From assembly GCF_001050015.1 (NCBI RefSeq), contig NZ_CVTB01000280.1, positions 62,001-126,000 on the forward strand: DNA of 64,000 nt, written 5' to 3'. Below are positions 38,546 through 48,246 of this stretch, one piece after another. Made by a program: the position numbers and the translations under genes. Every line of letters begins with the position of its first letter. Within the stretch, counting starts at the first letter, position 1. This DNA comes from Mycolicibacterium malmesburyense (GTDB taxonomy: Bacteria > Actinomycetota > Actinomycetes > Mycobacteriales > Mycobacteriaceae). The notes beneath the pieces were generated by a model. It was not told where the DNA came from, ran no database searches, and saw nothing but the letters and a program-made list of their open reading frames with translations.

Positions 38546-41269
38546 CTATACCCCTTGACGCCCCGGGTGACTCATCGCACGGGTCAGTTCGGCGCGCGAG
38601 TGGATGCCGAGCTTGCGGTACACCCGCGCGAGGGTGGCCTCCACGGTCTTTGCGCTGAGAAACAATTCACCCGCCACGTCGCGGTTGGTCAGGCCTGCGG
38701 CCGCCAGCTCCGCGATGCGCCGTTCGGCGGCGGTCAGCGCGGCCGGCACCGACGCGGCGGCCCGCAGTTCGTCGCGCGAAGCCCTGGCCCGGTCCGCCCA
38801 CACCGGCGTGCCGAGAGCTTCGAAGGCGGCCAACGCCTCGTTCAGCGTCGCCGCGGCCTCATCCTCGCCCAACCGGGCCTGCAACTGCCCGAGCAGCAGT
38901 TGGGTTCTTGTGCGTTCGAACGGCATCGCAAGCCGGGCGTGCTCCTCCATCGCTCGGTGCGCGCAATCGACGGCCCCGCGCAGATCACCGTCGTGCGCGC
39001 GCAGCATGGCTCGGCAGCGGCCGCCGACCGCGAGCATCCACGCCCGGTCGAGGCGACCTCCATTGCGTTCCAGCGCGGCCACCAGCGGTTCGGCGTCGGC
39101 CGCGCGGCCCAGTTCGACGAGCGCCTCGACCGCGTCGGGCACGAACGCCGCCGCTTGGATCTCGGTGGACTCCGGCGCGAGGCGCAACACCAGCGGCTCG
39201 AGGTAATCCATCGCCGCGCCGTAGTTTCCGAGTGACACCTCCAGGAAACCGAGCGCCGTCAGCGCCCAGTCCTCGTGCCACGCGGTGCCGCTGCGTCGAC
39301 AGGCGTCGATCGCATCGGCGGCCGCCAGCCGGGCCCTGCTCTCGGCGCCGTCGTGGGCGGCCAGCCAAGCCTGCAACACCAGGCTGAGCATCGTCGGGAA
39401 CTCGCCGCCGAGTTGCCGTGCCAGTTCGGCGATTTCGCGGGCGATCCGCTTGGCCTCGGCGAAGTCCGCGCGCCAGATCCGGGTCAACGCGACGTAGAAG
39501 TCGACGAAGACGACTTCGCCTTCTTCGCCTCTTTCGGTGCAGCGGCGCGATACCTCCCGCATGCGCTCGTACGCGGCGTCGAGTTCGCCGATGCAAGCGA
39601 GAATCAACGCGTGTTCGACGCTCGGCCGCAACATGATCGGCGTGAAGGACTCGGTGTCTTCGAGTTCGAGGGCGTGGCGCATGCTCGCCTCGTCCACACC
39701 GCCGCCCAGAAAGAACTGCATCGTCGCGCGGACCCCGAGGGCCAGGCTCACCAGACCGGGGACACCGAGCGCTTCGGCGCACGCCACGGCCTCCTCGGCA
39801 CGGCGCCTGCCCCCCGCAGGGTCACCGGTCATGAACAACCCGTACGCCAGTGTGGTGAGCATGATCGCCTTCGGCGGGCCGTCGGGATCGTCCTCGGCGA
39901 GCGCGGTCGCCAGCAGTTCGACCGCCTCGGTGTAACCGTCGTCGATGAACCGCACCACCGCCAGCATGTGCCGGGCTTCGGCCCGCAGCGGCCCCGGTTC
40001 CAAATCGCCGACGACGCCCTGCAGCAGCGTGCACGCCCTCGGCGGATCCCCGCCGTCAAAGCAGTACGCCGCCAACCGCATACGCCGTTCGGGGGTGTCG
40101 CCGCCGAGCGAGAGGGCGAGCTCGATCAGCTCTGCCGCCGCCGCGGGGGCGCCGCGCGCGTGGGCGGTCGCGGCCGCCCGCTCGAGCGCGCCGACCGTGG
40201 CCTCGTCCCCGGAGGTTGCCGCGAGCGCGAGGTGGCGCGCCTGCAACTCGGGCTCGTCGACCACGGCGGCGAGCTTGCCGTGCATGCGCCTGCGCTCGTC
40301 CGCGGAGACGCCGGTGTAGACGCCCGTGGCCAACAACGGATGCGCGAACCGGATGCGGCTGCCCTCGATGACGACCACGCCGTGCTGCTCGGCGGACTCG
40401 AGCAACTCGACCGCCCGCTCGTGTTCGGTGTCGATCGCGGCGGCGACCAGGTCGACGGTGGGGTTGGCGATGGAGGCGGCGGCCAGCAGCGCGCCCATCG
40501 TCTCGGCGTTCAGTCCGCTCAACCGGGCTTCGACCACTGCGGCCAGCGTGTTCGGCAACGGTCCCTGCGCCTGGTCATCGGAGACCTTGGCCAGTTCGAT
40601 TGCGTAGAACGGATTTCCGCCCGAGATCTGATATATGCGAGTCATCGTCGCGCGCGACAGCGGGCGCTCGAGGTGCTGGGCGACGACGGCGCGCAGCGCG
40701 GGTGATGTCAACGCTCGCAGCGATATACGTTGGGTGGCGTCGGGGCGGCGCATCTGTAACCAGGTGCCGTCACCAACTCCGCTGTCGGTGCGCAGCGTGC
40801 CCAGGACACCGACCGGACCGGACAGCCGACGTGCGGTGTAGGACAACACGTGGGCGCTGGACGGGTCGACCCATTGCACATCGTCGACCGCCAGCAGCAG
40901 CGGCCGTCGCGCGGCCAGGCCCTCGATGACGGACAGGAACGCCGCCGCGACGGCGCGCCGGTCGGTGGCAGCGCCTTCGGCGCGGTCGGCGCGCCGGATC
41001 CTCTCGACGGCGCTCCGCTGGGCGGTGGGCAGGTCACCGAATTCGTCGGCGTCGACCTCGGCGAGCAGTTCGGCCAGTGTCGCGTAGGCGAGCACGGATT
41101 CGGCACCCGTGTTCCTGGCCGAGAGCACGCGGAAGCCCCGCCCCTGGGCGCGTTCCAGTGTCGCCTGCCACAGCGTGGTCTTGCCGATTCCGGCCTCGCC
41201 CTCGATCAACAGGGCCGACGGGGTGTGCGAGGCGGATTCGAGGAAGTCCGCTACCGCCTTCCCCTCCAC
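38546..41269 (-). CDS. Large ATP-binding LuxR-family regulator (LAL type), copy 2
   Basis: The 907-aa paralog of the neighbour has the same domains: Walker A 'GEAGIGKTT' (24-32), Walker B 'LLLAVDDVQWVD', TPR-like middle, and C-terminal LuxR HTH ('LTAAERRIAELAAAGLTNRD' and 'SAKTVEATLARVYRKLGI'). The only in-frame start is GTG 41269, which leaves it about eight residues shorter at the N-terminus than copy 1; upstream codons still read family-like ('HLVDRP') but offer no ATG/GTG/TTG. It lies 37 bp after fum on the same strand, so it may be read from the fum transcript. Confidence 0.87.
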   Translation of the reverse strand: MEGKAVADFLESASHTPSALLIEGEAGIGKTTLWQATLERAQGRGFRVLSARNTGAESVLAYATLAELLAEVDADEFGDLPTAQRSAVERIRRADRAEGAATDRRAVAAAFLSVIEGLAARRPLLLAVDDVQWVDPSSAHVLSYTARRLSGPVGVLGTLRTDSGVGDGTWLQMRRPDATQRISLRALTSPALRAVVAQHLERPLSRATMTRIYQISGGNPFYAIELAKVSDDQAQGPLPNTLAAVVEARLSGLNAETMGALLAAASIANPTVDLVAAAIDTEHERAVELLESAEQHGVVVIEGSRIRFAHPLLATGVYTGVSADERRRMHGKLAAVVDEPELQARHLALAATSGDEATVGALERAAATAHARGAPAAAAELIELALSLGGDTPERRMRLAAYCFDGGDPPRACTLLQGVVGDLEPGPLRAEARHMLAVVRFIDDGYTEAVELLATALAEDDPDGPPKAIMLTTLAYGLFMTGDPAGGRRRAEEAVACAEALGVPGLVSLALGVRATMQFFLGGGVDEASMRHALELEDTESFTPIMLRPSVEHALILACIGELDAAYERMREVSRRCTERGEEGEVVFVDFYVALTRIWRADFAEAKRIAREIAELARQLGGEFPTMLSLVLQAWLAAHDGAESRARLAAADAIDACRRSGTAWHEDWALTALGFLEVSLGNYGAAMDYLEPLVLRLAPESTEIQAAAFVPDAVEALVELGRAADAEPLVAALERNGGRLDRAWMLAVGGRCRAMLRAHDGDLRGAVDCAHRAMEEHARLAMPFERTRTQLLLGQLQARLGEDEAAATLNEALAAFEALGTPVWADRARASRDELRAAASVPAALTAAERRIAELAAAGLTNRDVAGELFLSAKTVEATLARVYRKLGIHSRAELTRAMSHPGRQGV

Positions 41270-41306
41270 CGGGCGGTCGACCAGGTGCGACGAGGAGCGA
41301 AATCCC

Positions 41307-42725
41307 TTAGCGCCCGTCGTCTTTCACCTTGGCCATCGCCAACACATCGAGGCGCTTGTCCAATTCCTCCTCGGACAGCTTGTCGCCGATCAGGCCTCGA
41401 TCGATGACGGTCTGACGGATGGTCTTCTTCTCCTTGAGCGCCTGTTTGGCTACCGCGGCGGCCTCCTCGTAGCCGATCGCGGAGTTCAGCGGGGTGACGA
41501 TCGACGGTGACGACTCGGCGAGCTCCCGCAGCCGGTCCTCGTTGGCCACCAGGCCGTCGATGCAGCGCTCGGCGAACAACTTCGACGAGTTGGTCAGGAT
41601 CTTGAACGACTCGAGGATGTTGCGCGCCATCATCGGGATGTAGACGTTCAGCTCGAACGCACCGTTGCCGCCGCCCCACGCGATGGCGGCGTCGTTGCCG
41701 ATCACCTGCGCGGCCACCTGCGTGACCGCCTCGGGGATCACCGGGTTCACCTTGCCCGGCATGATCGAGCTGCCCGGCTGCAGGTCCGGCAGCTGCAGCT
41801 CGCCGAGCCCGGTCAGCGGTCCGGAGCCCATCCAGCGGATGTCATTGGCGATCTTGGTCAGCGACACGGCGATCGTGCGCAGCGCGCCCGACGCCTCGAC
41901 CAGGCCGTCACGGGCGGCCTGGGCCTCAAAATGGTTCGCGGCGACCTGCAATTCGGCCAGGCCGGTCTGCTCGCGCAGCACGGCGACGACGCGCTCGTCG
42001 AAGTCGTCGGGCGCGTTGAGCCCGGTGCCCACCGCGGTGCCGCCGATGGCCAGTTCGCCGAGTCGGGGGAGAGTGGCCTTGACTCGTTCGATGCCGGCCT
42101 CGATCTGGCGGGCGTAGCCGCTGAACTCCTGGCCCAGCGTCACCGGGACGGCGTCCATCAGGTGGGTGCGCCCGGACTTCACCACGGTGCGCCACTGCCG
42201 CGCCTTGCCGGCCAGCGATTCGTGCAGCACCTCGAGCGCGGGAATCAGATGGCGCACGGCGGCTTCCGTCGCGGCGATGTGCGTCGCGGTGGGGAAGGTG
42301 TCGTTCGACGACTGCGACATGTTGACGTCGTCGTTGGGGTGCACGGTCGTGCCGTTGCGCGCCGCGATGCCGGCGATCACCTCGTTGGTGTTCATGTTCG
42401 AGCTGGTGCCCGAGCCGGTCTGGAACACGTCGATGGGGAACTGGTCGTCGTGCAGGCCGTCGGCGATCTCACCGGCCGCGGCGATGATCGCGTCGGCCTT
42501 GTCCGCCGCGAGCAGGCCGAGGTCCTTGTTGACCTGTGCGCAGGCGCCTTTCAGCAGCCCGAGGGCCCGGATCTGGGTGCGCTCGAGGCCGCGGCCGGAG
42601 ATCGGGAAGTTCTCCACCGCGCGCTGGGTCTGCGCGCGCCACAGCGCGTCGACCGGCACCCGTACCTCGCCCATGGTGTCGTGCTCTATGCGGTACTCGG
42701 TCGCGCTGTCTGACTCGACGCTCAT
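41307..42725 (-). CDS. fum: Fumarate hydratase class II
   Basis: The 472-aa protein belongs to the aspartase/fumarase superfamily, with signature '[12 protein letters not shown]' and the active-site regions '[15 protein letters not shown]' and '[12 protein letters not shown]'. It interconverts fumarate and malate in the TCA cycle. ATG 42725 gives '[21 protein letters not shown]', the normal class II start. glpX is 23 bp upstream on the same strand and the LuxR regulator follows closely, so a glpX-fum-LuxR transcript is likely. Confidence 0.95.
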   Translation of the reverse strand: MSVESDSATEYRIEHDTMGEVRVPVDALWRAQTQRAVENFPISGRGLERTQIRALGLLKGACAQVNKDLGLLAADKADAIIAAAGEIADGLHDDQFPIDVFQTGSGTSSNMNTNEVIAGIAARNGTTVHPNDDVNMSQSSNDTFPTATHIAATEAAVRHLIPALEVLHESLAGKARQWRTVVKSGRTHLMDAVPVTLGQEFSGYARQIEAGIERVKATLPRLGELAIGGTAVGTGLNAPDDFDERVVAVLREQTGLAELQVAANHFEAQAARDGLVEASGALRTIAVSLTKIANDIRWMGSGPLTGLGELQLPDLQPGSSIMPGKVNPVIPEAVTQVAAQVIGNDAAIAWGGGNGAFELNVYIPMMARNILESFKILTNSSKLFAERCIDGLVANEDRLRELAESSPSIVTPLNSAIGYEEAAAVAKQALKEKKTIRQTVIDRGLIGDKLSEEELDKRLDVLAMAKVKDDGR

Positions 42726-42748
42726 GAATGTCCTTACTTGTCAGGGGG

Positions 42749-43777
42749 TTACGGCAGCGGATAGACGGCGTTGCTGTCGCCGGTGAAGTCGATCGCGGAA
42801 TATTCGCTGAGCTTGGACAGCCGGTGGTAGGCCTCGATCATCCGCACGGTGCCCGACTTGGATCGCATGACGATCGACTGCGTGGTGCATCCGCCGCTGT
42901 AGAAATGCACGCCCTTGAGCAGGTCGCCGTCGGTGACACCGGTCGCGCAGAAGAAGACGTTCTCGCCGGAGACCAGGTCCTCGGTGGTCAGCACGCGGTC
43001 GAGGTCATAGCCGCGGTCGAGGGCCTTCTGGCGTTCCTCGTCGTCCTTGGGCGCCAACTGGCCCTGGATGGCACCGCCCATGCAACGGATCGCGGCCGCG
43101 GCGATGATGCCTTCGGGCGTGCCGCCGATCCCGGCCAGCATGTCGGTGCTGGTGTTCGGGCGGCACGCCGAGATCGCGCCCGCGACGTCGCCGTCGGTGA
43201 TCAGCCGGCACCGCGCCCCCGCCTCCCGCACATCGGCGATCAGCTGCTGGTGGCGGGGCCGGTCCAGGATGCAGACCGTCAGGTCGGACACCGACACGTT
43301 CTTGGCCTTGGCCACCCGGCGGATGTTCTCCCCGATCGGGGCGGTGATATCGATCGCGTCGACCGCCTCGGGGCCGACGGCGATCTTGCTCATGTAGAAC
43401 ACCGCGGACGGGTCGAACATGGTTCCGCGCTCGGAGACCGCGAGCACCGAGATGGCGTTGGACAGGCCTTTGCTCATCAGCGTGGTGCCGTCGATCGGGT
43501 CAACGGCGAAATCGCACTCCGGCCCGTCGCCGTTGCCGACCTCCTCGCCGTTGTAGAGCATCGGCGCGTTGTCCTTCTCACCCTCGCCGATCACCACGAC
43601 GCCGCGCATCGACACCGAGTTGACCAGTTCGCGCATCGCGTCGACTGCGGCGCCGTCGCCGCCCTCCTTGTCGCCGCGGCCGACCCACCGGCCCGCGGCC
43701 ATGGCGCCTGCCTCGGTGACTCGGACGAGCTCGAGCGCGAGATTTCGGTCTGGGGCTTCACCACGGGTCGGACTCAT
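42749..43777 (-). CDS. glpX: Fructose-1,6-bisphosphatase class II GlpX
   Basis: The 342-aa protein has the class II FBPase metal-binding motif 'DPIDGTT' (93-99) and '[11 protein letters not shown]' (64-74). In mycobacteria GlpX is the essential gluconeogenic fructose-1,6-bisphosphatase. ATG 43777 was chosen; an open frame up to 43885 would overlap the divergent DUF4245 gene. It precedes fum by 23 bp, linking gluconeogenesis and the TCA cycle in one unit. Confidence 0.94.
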   Translation of the reverse strand: MSPTRGEAPDRNLALELVRVTEAGAMAAGRWVGRGDKEGGDGAAVDAMRELVNSVSMRGVVVIGEGEKDNAPMLYNGEEVGNGDGPECDFAVDPIDGTTLMSKGLSNAISVLAVSERGTMFDPSAVFYMSKIAVGPEAVDAIDITAPIGENIRRVAKAKNVSVSDLTVCILDRPRHQQLIADVREAGARCRLITDGDVAGAISACRPNTSTDMLAGIGGTPEGIIAAAAIRCMGGAIQGQLAPKDDEERQKALDRGYDLDRVLTTEDLVSGENVFFCATGVTDGDLLKGVHFYSGGCTTQSIVMRSKSGTVRMIEAYHRLSKLSEYSAIDFTGDSNAVYPLP

Positions 43778-43831
43778 GGCCCAGATTGTCCCATTAGCCG
43801 GTCCGCGTTCGGGAGCTGGGATACTGGCTGG

Positions 43832-44473
43832 GTGACCACGCAACCGGCGCCCGCGCCCAAGCCCGCCAAGTCGCGGCTGCTGCACGATGGTCGGGACATG
43901 TTCTGGTCGATGGCGCCGCTGGTGCTGGCGTGCGTCGTGCTGGCCGGGATGCTCGGAATGTGCTCGTTTCAGGCCGGCGGACCCGGGCAGGGCCCGACCC
44001 CGTCCTACGACGCCCCCGCGGCGCTGCGGGCCGACGCCGACGCGCTGAAGATCCCGATCCGCATCCCGCAGCTGCCCGAGGGCTGGCAGTCGAACTCCGG
44101 AAGCCGGGGCGGCATCGAGGCCGGTCGCACCGATCCCGCCACGGGGCAGCCCTCGCGCGCGGTCAGTTCGACCGTCGGGTATCTCGCGCCGAGCGGGATG
44201 TATGTGAGCCTGACCCAGAGCAACGCCGACGAGGAGAAGCTGGTCGGGTCGCTGGATTCCGATGTCGTGCCGACCGGGGTGCAGGACGTCGACGGGGTCA
44301 AGTGGGTGGTCTACGAGGGCGACGACGATGGCGACAAGCCCGCCGAACCGGTGTGGACGACGCGGCTGACCGGCCCCACCGGGCCCGCGCAGATCGCGCT
44401 GACCGGGGCCGCGGACGCCGGCGAGTTTCGTACGCTGGCGGCGGCGACGCAGGGCGCGGCGCCCCTGCCGTAG
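43832..44473 (+). CDS. DUF4245 membrane-anchored protein (Rv1100-like)
   Basis: From GTG 43832 the protein has 213 aa: a short Pro/Lys-rich cytoplasmic start, one membrane helix ('[18 protein letters not shown]') and an extracytoplasmic domain of about 160 residues with '[17 protein letters not shown]' and '[14 protein letters not shown]', typical of DUF4245. A GATACT hexamer ends 6 nt before the GTG, so it may be leaderless. It is divergent from glpX with 54 bp between starts. The role is unknown; it probably works at the cell envelope. Confidence 0.8.
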   Translation: MTTQPAPAPKPAKSRLLHDGRDMFWSMAPLVLACVVLAGMLGMCSFQAGGPGQGPTPSYDAPAALRADADALKIPIRIPQLPEGWQSNSGSRGGIEAGRTDPATGQPSRAVSSTVGYLAPSGMYVSLTQSNADEEKLVGSLDSDVVPTGVQDVDGVKWVVYEGDDDGDKPAEPVWTTRLTGPTGPAQIALTGAADAGEFRTLAAATQGAAPLP

Positions 44474-44487
44474 ACCCCTGCCGTAGA
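44462..44487. repeat. 13-bp tandem duplication spanning a stop codon
   Basis: CCCCTGCCGTAGA occurs twice head to tail (44462-44474, 44475-44487). The first copy contains the stop of the DUF4245 gene, so the second gives a spare stop-like triplet in the spacer. It looks like a small replication-slippage event. Confidence 0.8.
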
Positions 44488-44499
44488 TACGGAGACGCC

Positions 44500-45309
44500 A
44501 TGACCGCCGCCGACGCCGCTCCGGAAGCCGACCTCACCGGATGGGCCGCCGCGCCCTTCACCGCCGCCGGGTACACGCACGACGTCTACCGCAAGGGCGA
44601 GGGCCCCGGCGTCGTGCTCATCCCCGAGATGCCCGGCGCACACCCCGGCGTGCTGGCCCTCGGCAACCACCTCGTCGACGCCGGTTTCACCGTCGCCATC
44701 CCGTCGCTGTTCGGCACGCCCGGTGCGCCGCCCATGCGGCCGGGCATGGTGCCGGTCATGCTGCGCGGGTGTGTCGCCAAGGAGTTCGCCGCGTTCGCCA
44801 CCAACGCCGACCGTCCCGTCGCGCACTACCTGCGCGCACTGGCCCGCGACCTCAACGAGCAGACCCCCGGCAATGGGGTCGGCGTCATCGGTCAGTGCTT
44901 CACCGGAGGCTTCGCCCTGGCCGCTGCGGTCGACGACAGCGTGCTCGCGCCGGTGATGAGCCAACCGTCGCTGCCGTTGCCGCTGACGCCTAAGCAGCGC
45001 CGCGACCCGGGACTGTCCGAGGCGGAGCTCAAGGTGGTTGAACGCCGCGCCGCCGAGGAGGGGTTGTGTGCGCTGGGGCTGCGCTTCAGCGGCGACCCGC
45101 TGGTGCCGGCGGAACGCTTCACGACGCTCAAGGACCGGCTCGGCGACGCGTTCGAGGTGATCGAGATCGACTCGGGCAAGGGCAACGAGCACGGTTTCGG
45201 CAAGGCGGCCCACTCGGTGCTCACCCTGGAACTGCGCCACCGCGAAGGGCATCCGACCGACGCGGCCATCAAGCGCGTCGTCGCGTTCCTCAGGGAGCGG
45301 CTGGTTTAG
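44500..45309 (+). CDS. Dienelactone hydrolase family protein
   Basis: The 269-aa alpha/beta-hydrolase uses a Cys nucleophile: 'GQCFTGG' with Cys133, an acid in 'SGDPLVP' and His in 'NEHGFGKA', the Cys-Asp-His triad of dienelactone hydrolases. ATG 44500 follows GGAG at 44491-44494. The family opens lactones such as dienelactone in aromatic degradation, but many members have other substrates. It may be co-transcribed with the DUF4245 gene. Its 3' end overlaps perM by 20 bp on the other strand. Confidence 0.85.
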   Translation: MTAADAAPEADLTGWAAAPFTAAGYTHDVYRKGEGPGVVLIPEMPGAHPGVLALGNHLVDAGFTVAIPSLFGTPGAPPMRPGMVPVMLRGCVAKEFAAFATNADRPVAHYLRALARDLNEQTPGNGVGVIGQCFTGGFALAAAVDDSVLAPVMSQPSLPLPLTPKQRRDPGLSEAELKVVERRAAEEGLCALGLRFSGDPLVPAERFTTLKDRLGDAFEVIEIDSGKGNEHGFGKAAHSVLTLELRHREGHPTDAAIKRVVAFLRERLV

Positions 45310-46477
45310 GTTTCGCGTCGGCCTTCGACTCGCCCATGGCCTCCCTGATGCGACGGCCCAACCACCACAACGGGTTTCGGCGCTTGGGTTTCTCGTCGCC
45401 GTCGTGGGGACGCCGCATCGGCACGCCCTTGTACTCCTCGAGGTAGACGCTGATCGTGGTGACGATGACGATCATCAGCACCGGCCCGATCACGATGCCC
45501 CACGCGCCGAACATGCTGATGCCGGCGAACACGGCGAGCAGCATGAGCGCGGCATCGAGTCGGGCCTCGCGCGGCACCAGGATCGGGCGTAAGAAGTTGT
45601 CGATGTTCGTCACCACGATCAGGTGGAACAAGATGACGAACACGCCCCCGAAGATGTTGCCGAACAGGATCATTCCGATTCCGAACGGGATCGTGACGAT
45701 GCCGCTGCCGAGGGGGATGACCGACAACGCCGACAGCAGCACCGCGAACAGGAAGAAACCCTGATGGAACCCCGCCAGGTAGATCGACGCGGCACCCGCG
45801 ACGCCCTGGCAGACCGCGATGACAAACTGGCCCATCACGGTGCCCTTGACCATCGCGCCCATCTTGGCCATGTAGACGTCGGTGATCTCCTCGCCGAGCG
45901 GGTTGAGCTGGCGGATCATCGTCACCACCCGGTCGCGGTTCGTCAGCAGCGACACGAACACGTACACGAACAGGATCGCCGCGGTGATCCCGCCGAACAG
46001 GCCGCCCGCCGCACCCTGCAACAGGCCGAGGAGCCACTGCCCGGCCTCCTGCGCGACCCGGGCCATCGAACTGCGCAGCGATTCCGGGGTGACCGTCGTG
46101 TCGATGAAGGGCACGCGGCGCAGCACGTCGTTGACGAACTGCAACGTCCGGTCCCCGAGCGCCGAGAGATCGGTCCGGCCGACCCACTCGGCCACCTGCT
46201 CAACCATCGTCGTGATCTGGACGACCGCGAGCGTGACGAACAAGCTCAACGGCACGATCACGGCGGCGATCGCGGCGAGCAGGGTCAGCGTCACCGACAG
46301 CCCGCTGCCCATCCGCTTGTTGAGCCGTGCGTACAGCGGTGAGAACAGGTAGGCGCCCACCGCGGCCACCACGATGAGGATGAAGTACCCGCGCAGGAAG
46401 TAGGCGCCGAACGCGACCGCGACGACGGTCGCGACGGCCAGCGCGCGGCGCTGCGGCAGCGAGAACTCGGTACTCAT
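45290..46477 (-). CDS. perM: PerM, AI-2E-family integral membrane protein (Rv1101c-like)
   Basis: The 395-aa protein has about eight hydrophobic helices in the AI-2E/PerM pattern ('GYFILIVVAAVGAYLFSPLY' early; 'GFFLFAVLLSALSVIPLGSG' and 'GISMFGAWGIVIGPVLM' late) and a charged cytoplasmic tail. In M. tuberculosis PerM supports cell division and persistence under acid or low magnesium. ATG 46477 is the natural start. In this genome the SDR pair lies directly upstream (11-bp gap) and could be co-transcribed, whereas mazEF-type genes recalled near M. tuberculosis perM are absent. Confidence 0.88.
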   Translation of the reverse strand: MSTEFSLPQRRALAVATVVAVAFGAYFLRGYFILIVVAAVGAYLFSPLYARLNKRMGSGLSVTLTLLAAIAAVIVPLSLFVTLAVVQITTMVEQVAEWVGRTDLSALGDRTLQFVNDVLRRVPFIDTTVTPESLRSSMARVAQEAGQWLLGLLQGAAGGLFGGITAAILFVYVFVSLLTNRDRVVTMIRQLNPLGEEITDVYMAKMGAMVKGTVMGQFVIAVCQGVAGAASIYLAGFHQGFFLFAVLLSALSVIPLGSGIVTIPFGIGMILFGNIFGGVFVILFHLIVVTNIDNFLRPILVPREARLDAALMLLAVFAGISMFGAWGIVIGPVLMIVIVTTISVYLEEYKGVPMRRPHDGDEKPKRRNPLWWLGRRIREAMGESKADAKPKPAAP

Positions 46478-46488
46478 TGCCGCTATGT

Positions 46489-47316
46489 CTACAGCGTGCC
46501 GGACCTCGCTTGCGCTTGTTTGGCGCGTTGGTCGGCGATGAACCGCATCGAGACCCGGTTCATCAGCGTCGGCGCGAAGCGCGCGAACATCCACTGCGCG
46601 TGCGCGATGCGGGGTTTGACGAGAATCGGCTTGTTCTTCTCGATCGCGCGCAGCACGTCGCGGGCGAGGCGGTCGGCGTCGTAGGGTTTGCCGCCCTGGG
46701 CCTGCAGGAAGTAGTCCCGGCCGACGAAACCTCCGACTGAGCCCTTGTCCAGGATCGGCGTCTCGACCGCGGCGGGGCACACGGCGAGCACCCCGACACC
46801 GCGCGCGGCGGCCTCCGACCGCAGCGCCAGGCTGAGCCCGACGACCGCGTGTTTGGTCATCACGTAGCTGGTGACCTGTCCGGCCGCGGTCAGCCCGGCC
46901 ATCGACGCGGTGTTGACGATGTGGCCGTGGCCCTGGCGGACCATCAGCGGGTACGCGGCCGCCACGCCGTGCACGACGCCGCGGACGTTGATGTCGATGA
47001 TGGCGTTCCACTGGTCGAGCGTCAGCAGTTCGGTGTCACCGCCCCAGACGATCCCGGCGTTGTTGAACATCAGGTCGAGCCGACCGGCCCGGTTCACCAC
47101 GTCGTCGACGGCGCCCTGCACCGCCGCGGCGTCGGTGACGTCGAGACGCGCCGCGCGGGCCTTGCCGCCGAGGCCGGCCGCCGTCCGCTCGGCCGCCTCA
47201 CCGTCGACGTCGGTGCACACGACCTCGGCGCCCGCCGCGACGAGCGCGCGGCACAGTGCGGCGCCGATCCCGGAGCCGCCGCCCGTCACGAGGGCCTGCT
47301 TTCCGGTGAAACTCAT
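46489..47316 (-). CDS. Short-chain dehydrogenase/reductase (SDR 1)
   Basis: Counted from ATG 47316, the 275-aa classical SDR has 'TGGGSGIG' for NAD(P), 'NNAG' and the catalytic 'YVMTK'. A longer protein is possible: the frame continues into three tandem 33-bp repeats, each adding 'MSARAKNRQPV', up to ATG 47412, which overlaps the SDR 2 stop (ATGA). That geometry favours coupling from 47412, while family alignment favours 47316. The C-terminal extension 'MFARFAPTLMNRVSMRF' is common in mycobacterial SDRs. The substrate is unknown; the neighbouring KstR-type site hints at sterol or lipid metabolism. Confidence 0.85.
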   Translation of the reverse strand: MSFTGKQALVTGGGSGIGAALCRALVAAGAEVVCTDVDGEAAERTAAGLGGKARAARLDVTDAAAVQGAVDDVVNRAGRLDLMFNNAGIVWGGDTELLTLDQWNAIIDINVRGVVHGVAAAYPLMVRQGHGHIVNTASMAGLTAAGQVTSYVMTKHAVVGLSLALRSEAAARGVGVLAVCPAAVETPILDKGSVGGFVGRDYFLQAQGGKPYDADRLARDVLRAIEKNKPILVKPRIAHAQWMFARFAPTLMNRVSMRFIADQRAKQAQARSGTL

Positions 47317-47320
47317 TGGC

Positions 47321-47419
47321 TGTCTGTTCTTCGCGCGAGCGCTCATCACTGGTTGTCTGTTCTTCGCGCGAGCGCTCATCACTGGTTGTCTGTTCTTCGC
47401 GCGAGCGCTCATCACTGGC
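47321..47419. repeat. Three tandem 33-bp repeats around an SDR start codon
   Basis: Near-identical 33-bp units begin at 47321, 47354 and 47387. On the minus strand each begins ATGAGCGCTCGCG and encodes 'MSARAKNRQPV', so the array is an in-frame 11-codon repeat and each unit brings its own ATG. The distal copy's ATG overlaps the stop of SDR 2. The unit's ATGAGCGCTCGCG core also occurs in the hairpin at 28303-28315. Confidence 0.92.
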
Positions 47420-48185
47420 CGGCAAGCTTCATGACGTGTGCCATCACATCGGGATAACGCTTCATGTGGGCGCCGCCGTTGAGGTCCAGCACCTCGCCGG
47501 TCAGCCAGGACGCTTTCGGCGAGCACAGATACAGCACCGCCTCGGCGATGTCCTCGGGCGTGCCCGCACGGCCGAGCGCGGTGTTCTCGACGTACTCCTC
47601 GACGACGCCGGGTACGGCCGCGGCCGGCGCGGTCAGCGGCGTGTGCACGAAGCCCGGCGCCACGGCGTTGGCGCGGATGCCGCGTTGTCCCCACTCGAGC
47701 GCGGCGACCTGGGTGAGCATCGACAGCCCCGCCTTGGCGGCGCAGTAGGCGCTCATCCCGGCGGCGGGTTGGCGGCCGTTGAGCGAGCTGATCGACACCA
47801 GCGCACCGCCTTCGCGCAGAGTGCGGCCCGCGTACTTGGCGACGATGAACGCGCCGTTGAGGCAGACGTCGACGACGGAGCGGAAGTCCTCGACGGCGAG
47901 GTCGGTGATCATCCCGACGGTGCTGAACCCCGCGCAGTTGACGACGACGTCGAGCGGTCCGGTCCGGTCGAAGAGGGCCTGCACAGACGCCTCGTCGGTG
48001 ACTTCGACGTGAGCGGCGGTGTGCGGGTCGCCGAGTTCGGCGGCGCGCTCACGGGCCCCGTTGATGTCGCGGTCGGCGAGCGTGACGCGGTCGCCCTCCG
48101 CGGCCAGCGCCCGTGCCGTCGCCCACCCGATGCCTGACGCCGCGCCGATCACCACCGTTTCCCTGGCGGACGGCCCGTTGCTCAT
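47412..48185 (-). CDS. Short-chain dehydrogenase/reductase (SDR 2)
   Basis: The 257-aa classical SDR has 'GAASGIG' (Rossmann), 'NCAG', 'SISSLNG' and the catalytic 'YCAAK', with 'NAVAPGFVHTPL' downstream. ATG 48185 follows AAGGG on the minus strand; the open frame to 48221 overlaps the regulatory site. The KstR-type operator 22 bp upstream suggests induction with sterol catabolism, fitting a hydroxysteroid or 3-hydroxyacyl-CoA dehydrogenase, though the substrate is not readable. It is coupled or nearly so to SDR 1 downstream. Confidence 0.87.
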   Translation of the reverse strand: MSNGPSARETVVIGAASGIGWATARALAAEGDRVTLADRDINGARERAAELGDPHTAAHVEVTDEASVQALFDRTGPLDVVVNCAGFSTVGMITDLAVEDFRSVVDVCLNGAFIVAKYAGRTLREGGALVSISSLNGRQPAAGMSAYCAAKAGLSMLTQVAALEWGQRGIRANAVAPGFVHTPLTAPAAAVPGVVEEYVENTALGRAGTPEDIAEAVLYLCSPKASWLTGEVLDLNGGAHMKRYPDVMAHVMKLAGQ

Positions 48186-48206
48186 ACAGTTGCCCTTTCG
48201 ACGGAG

Positions 48207-48220
48207 TAGAACGTGTTTCA
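48207..48220. promoter_or_regulatory. KstR-type operator between SDR 2 and SRPBCC gene
   Basis: TAGAACGTGTTTCA matches TNNAACNNGTTNNA exactly. It lies in the 61-bp divergent spacer, 22 bp from the SDR 2 start and 27 bp from the SRPBCC start, so it could control both directions. Confidence 0.65.
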
Positions 48221-48246
48221 ACTTAGCGCTTTGACAGACTCGACCG

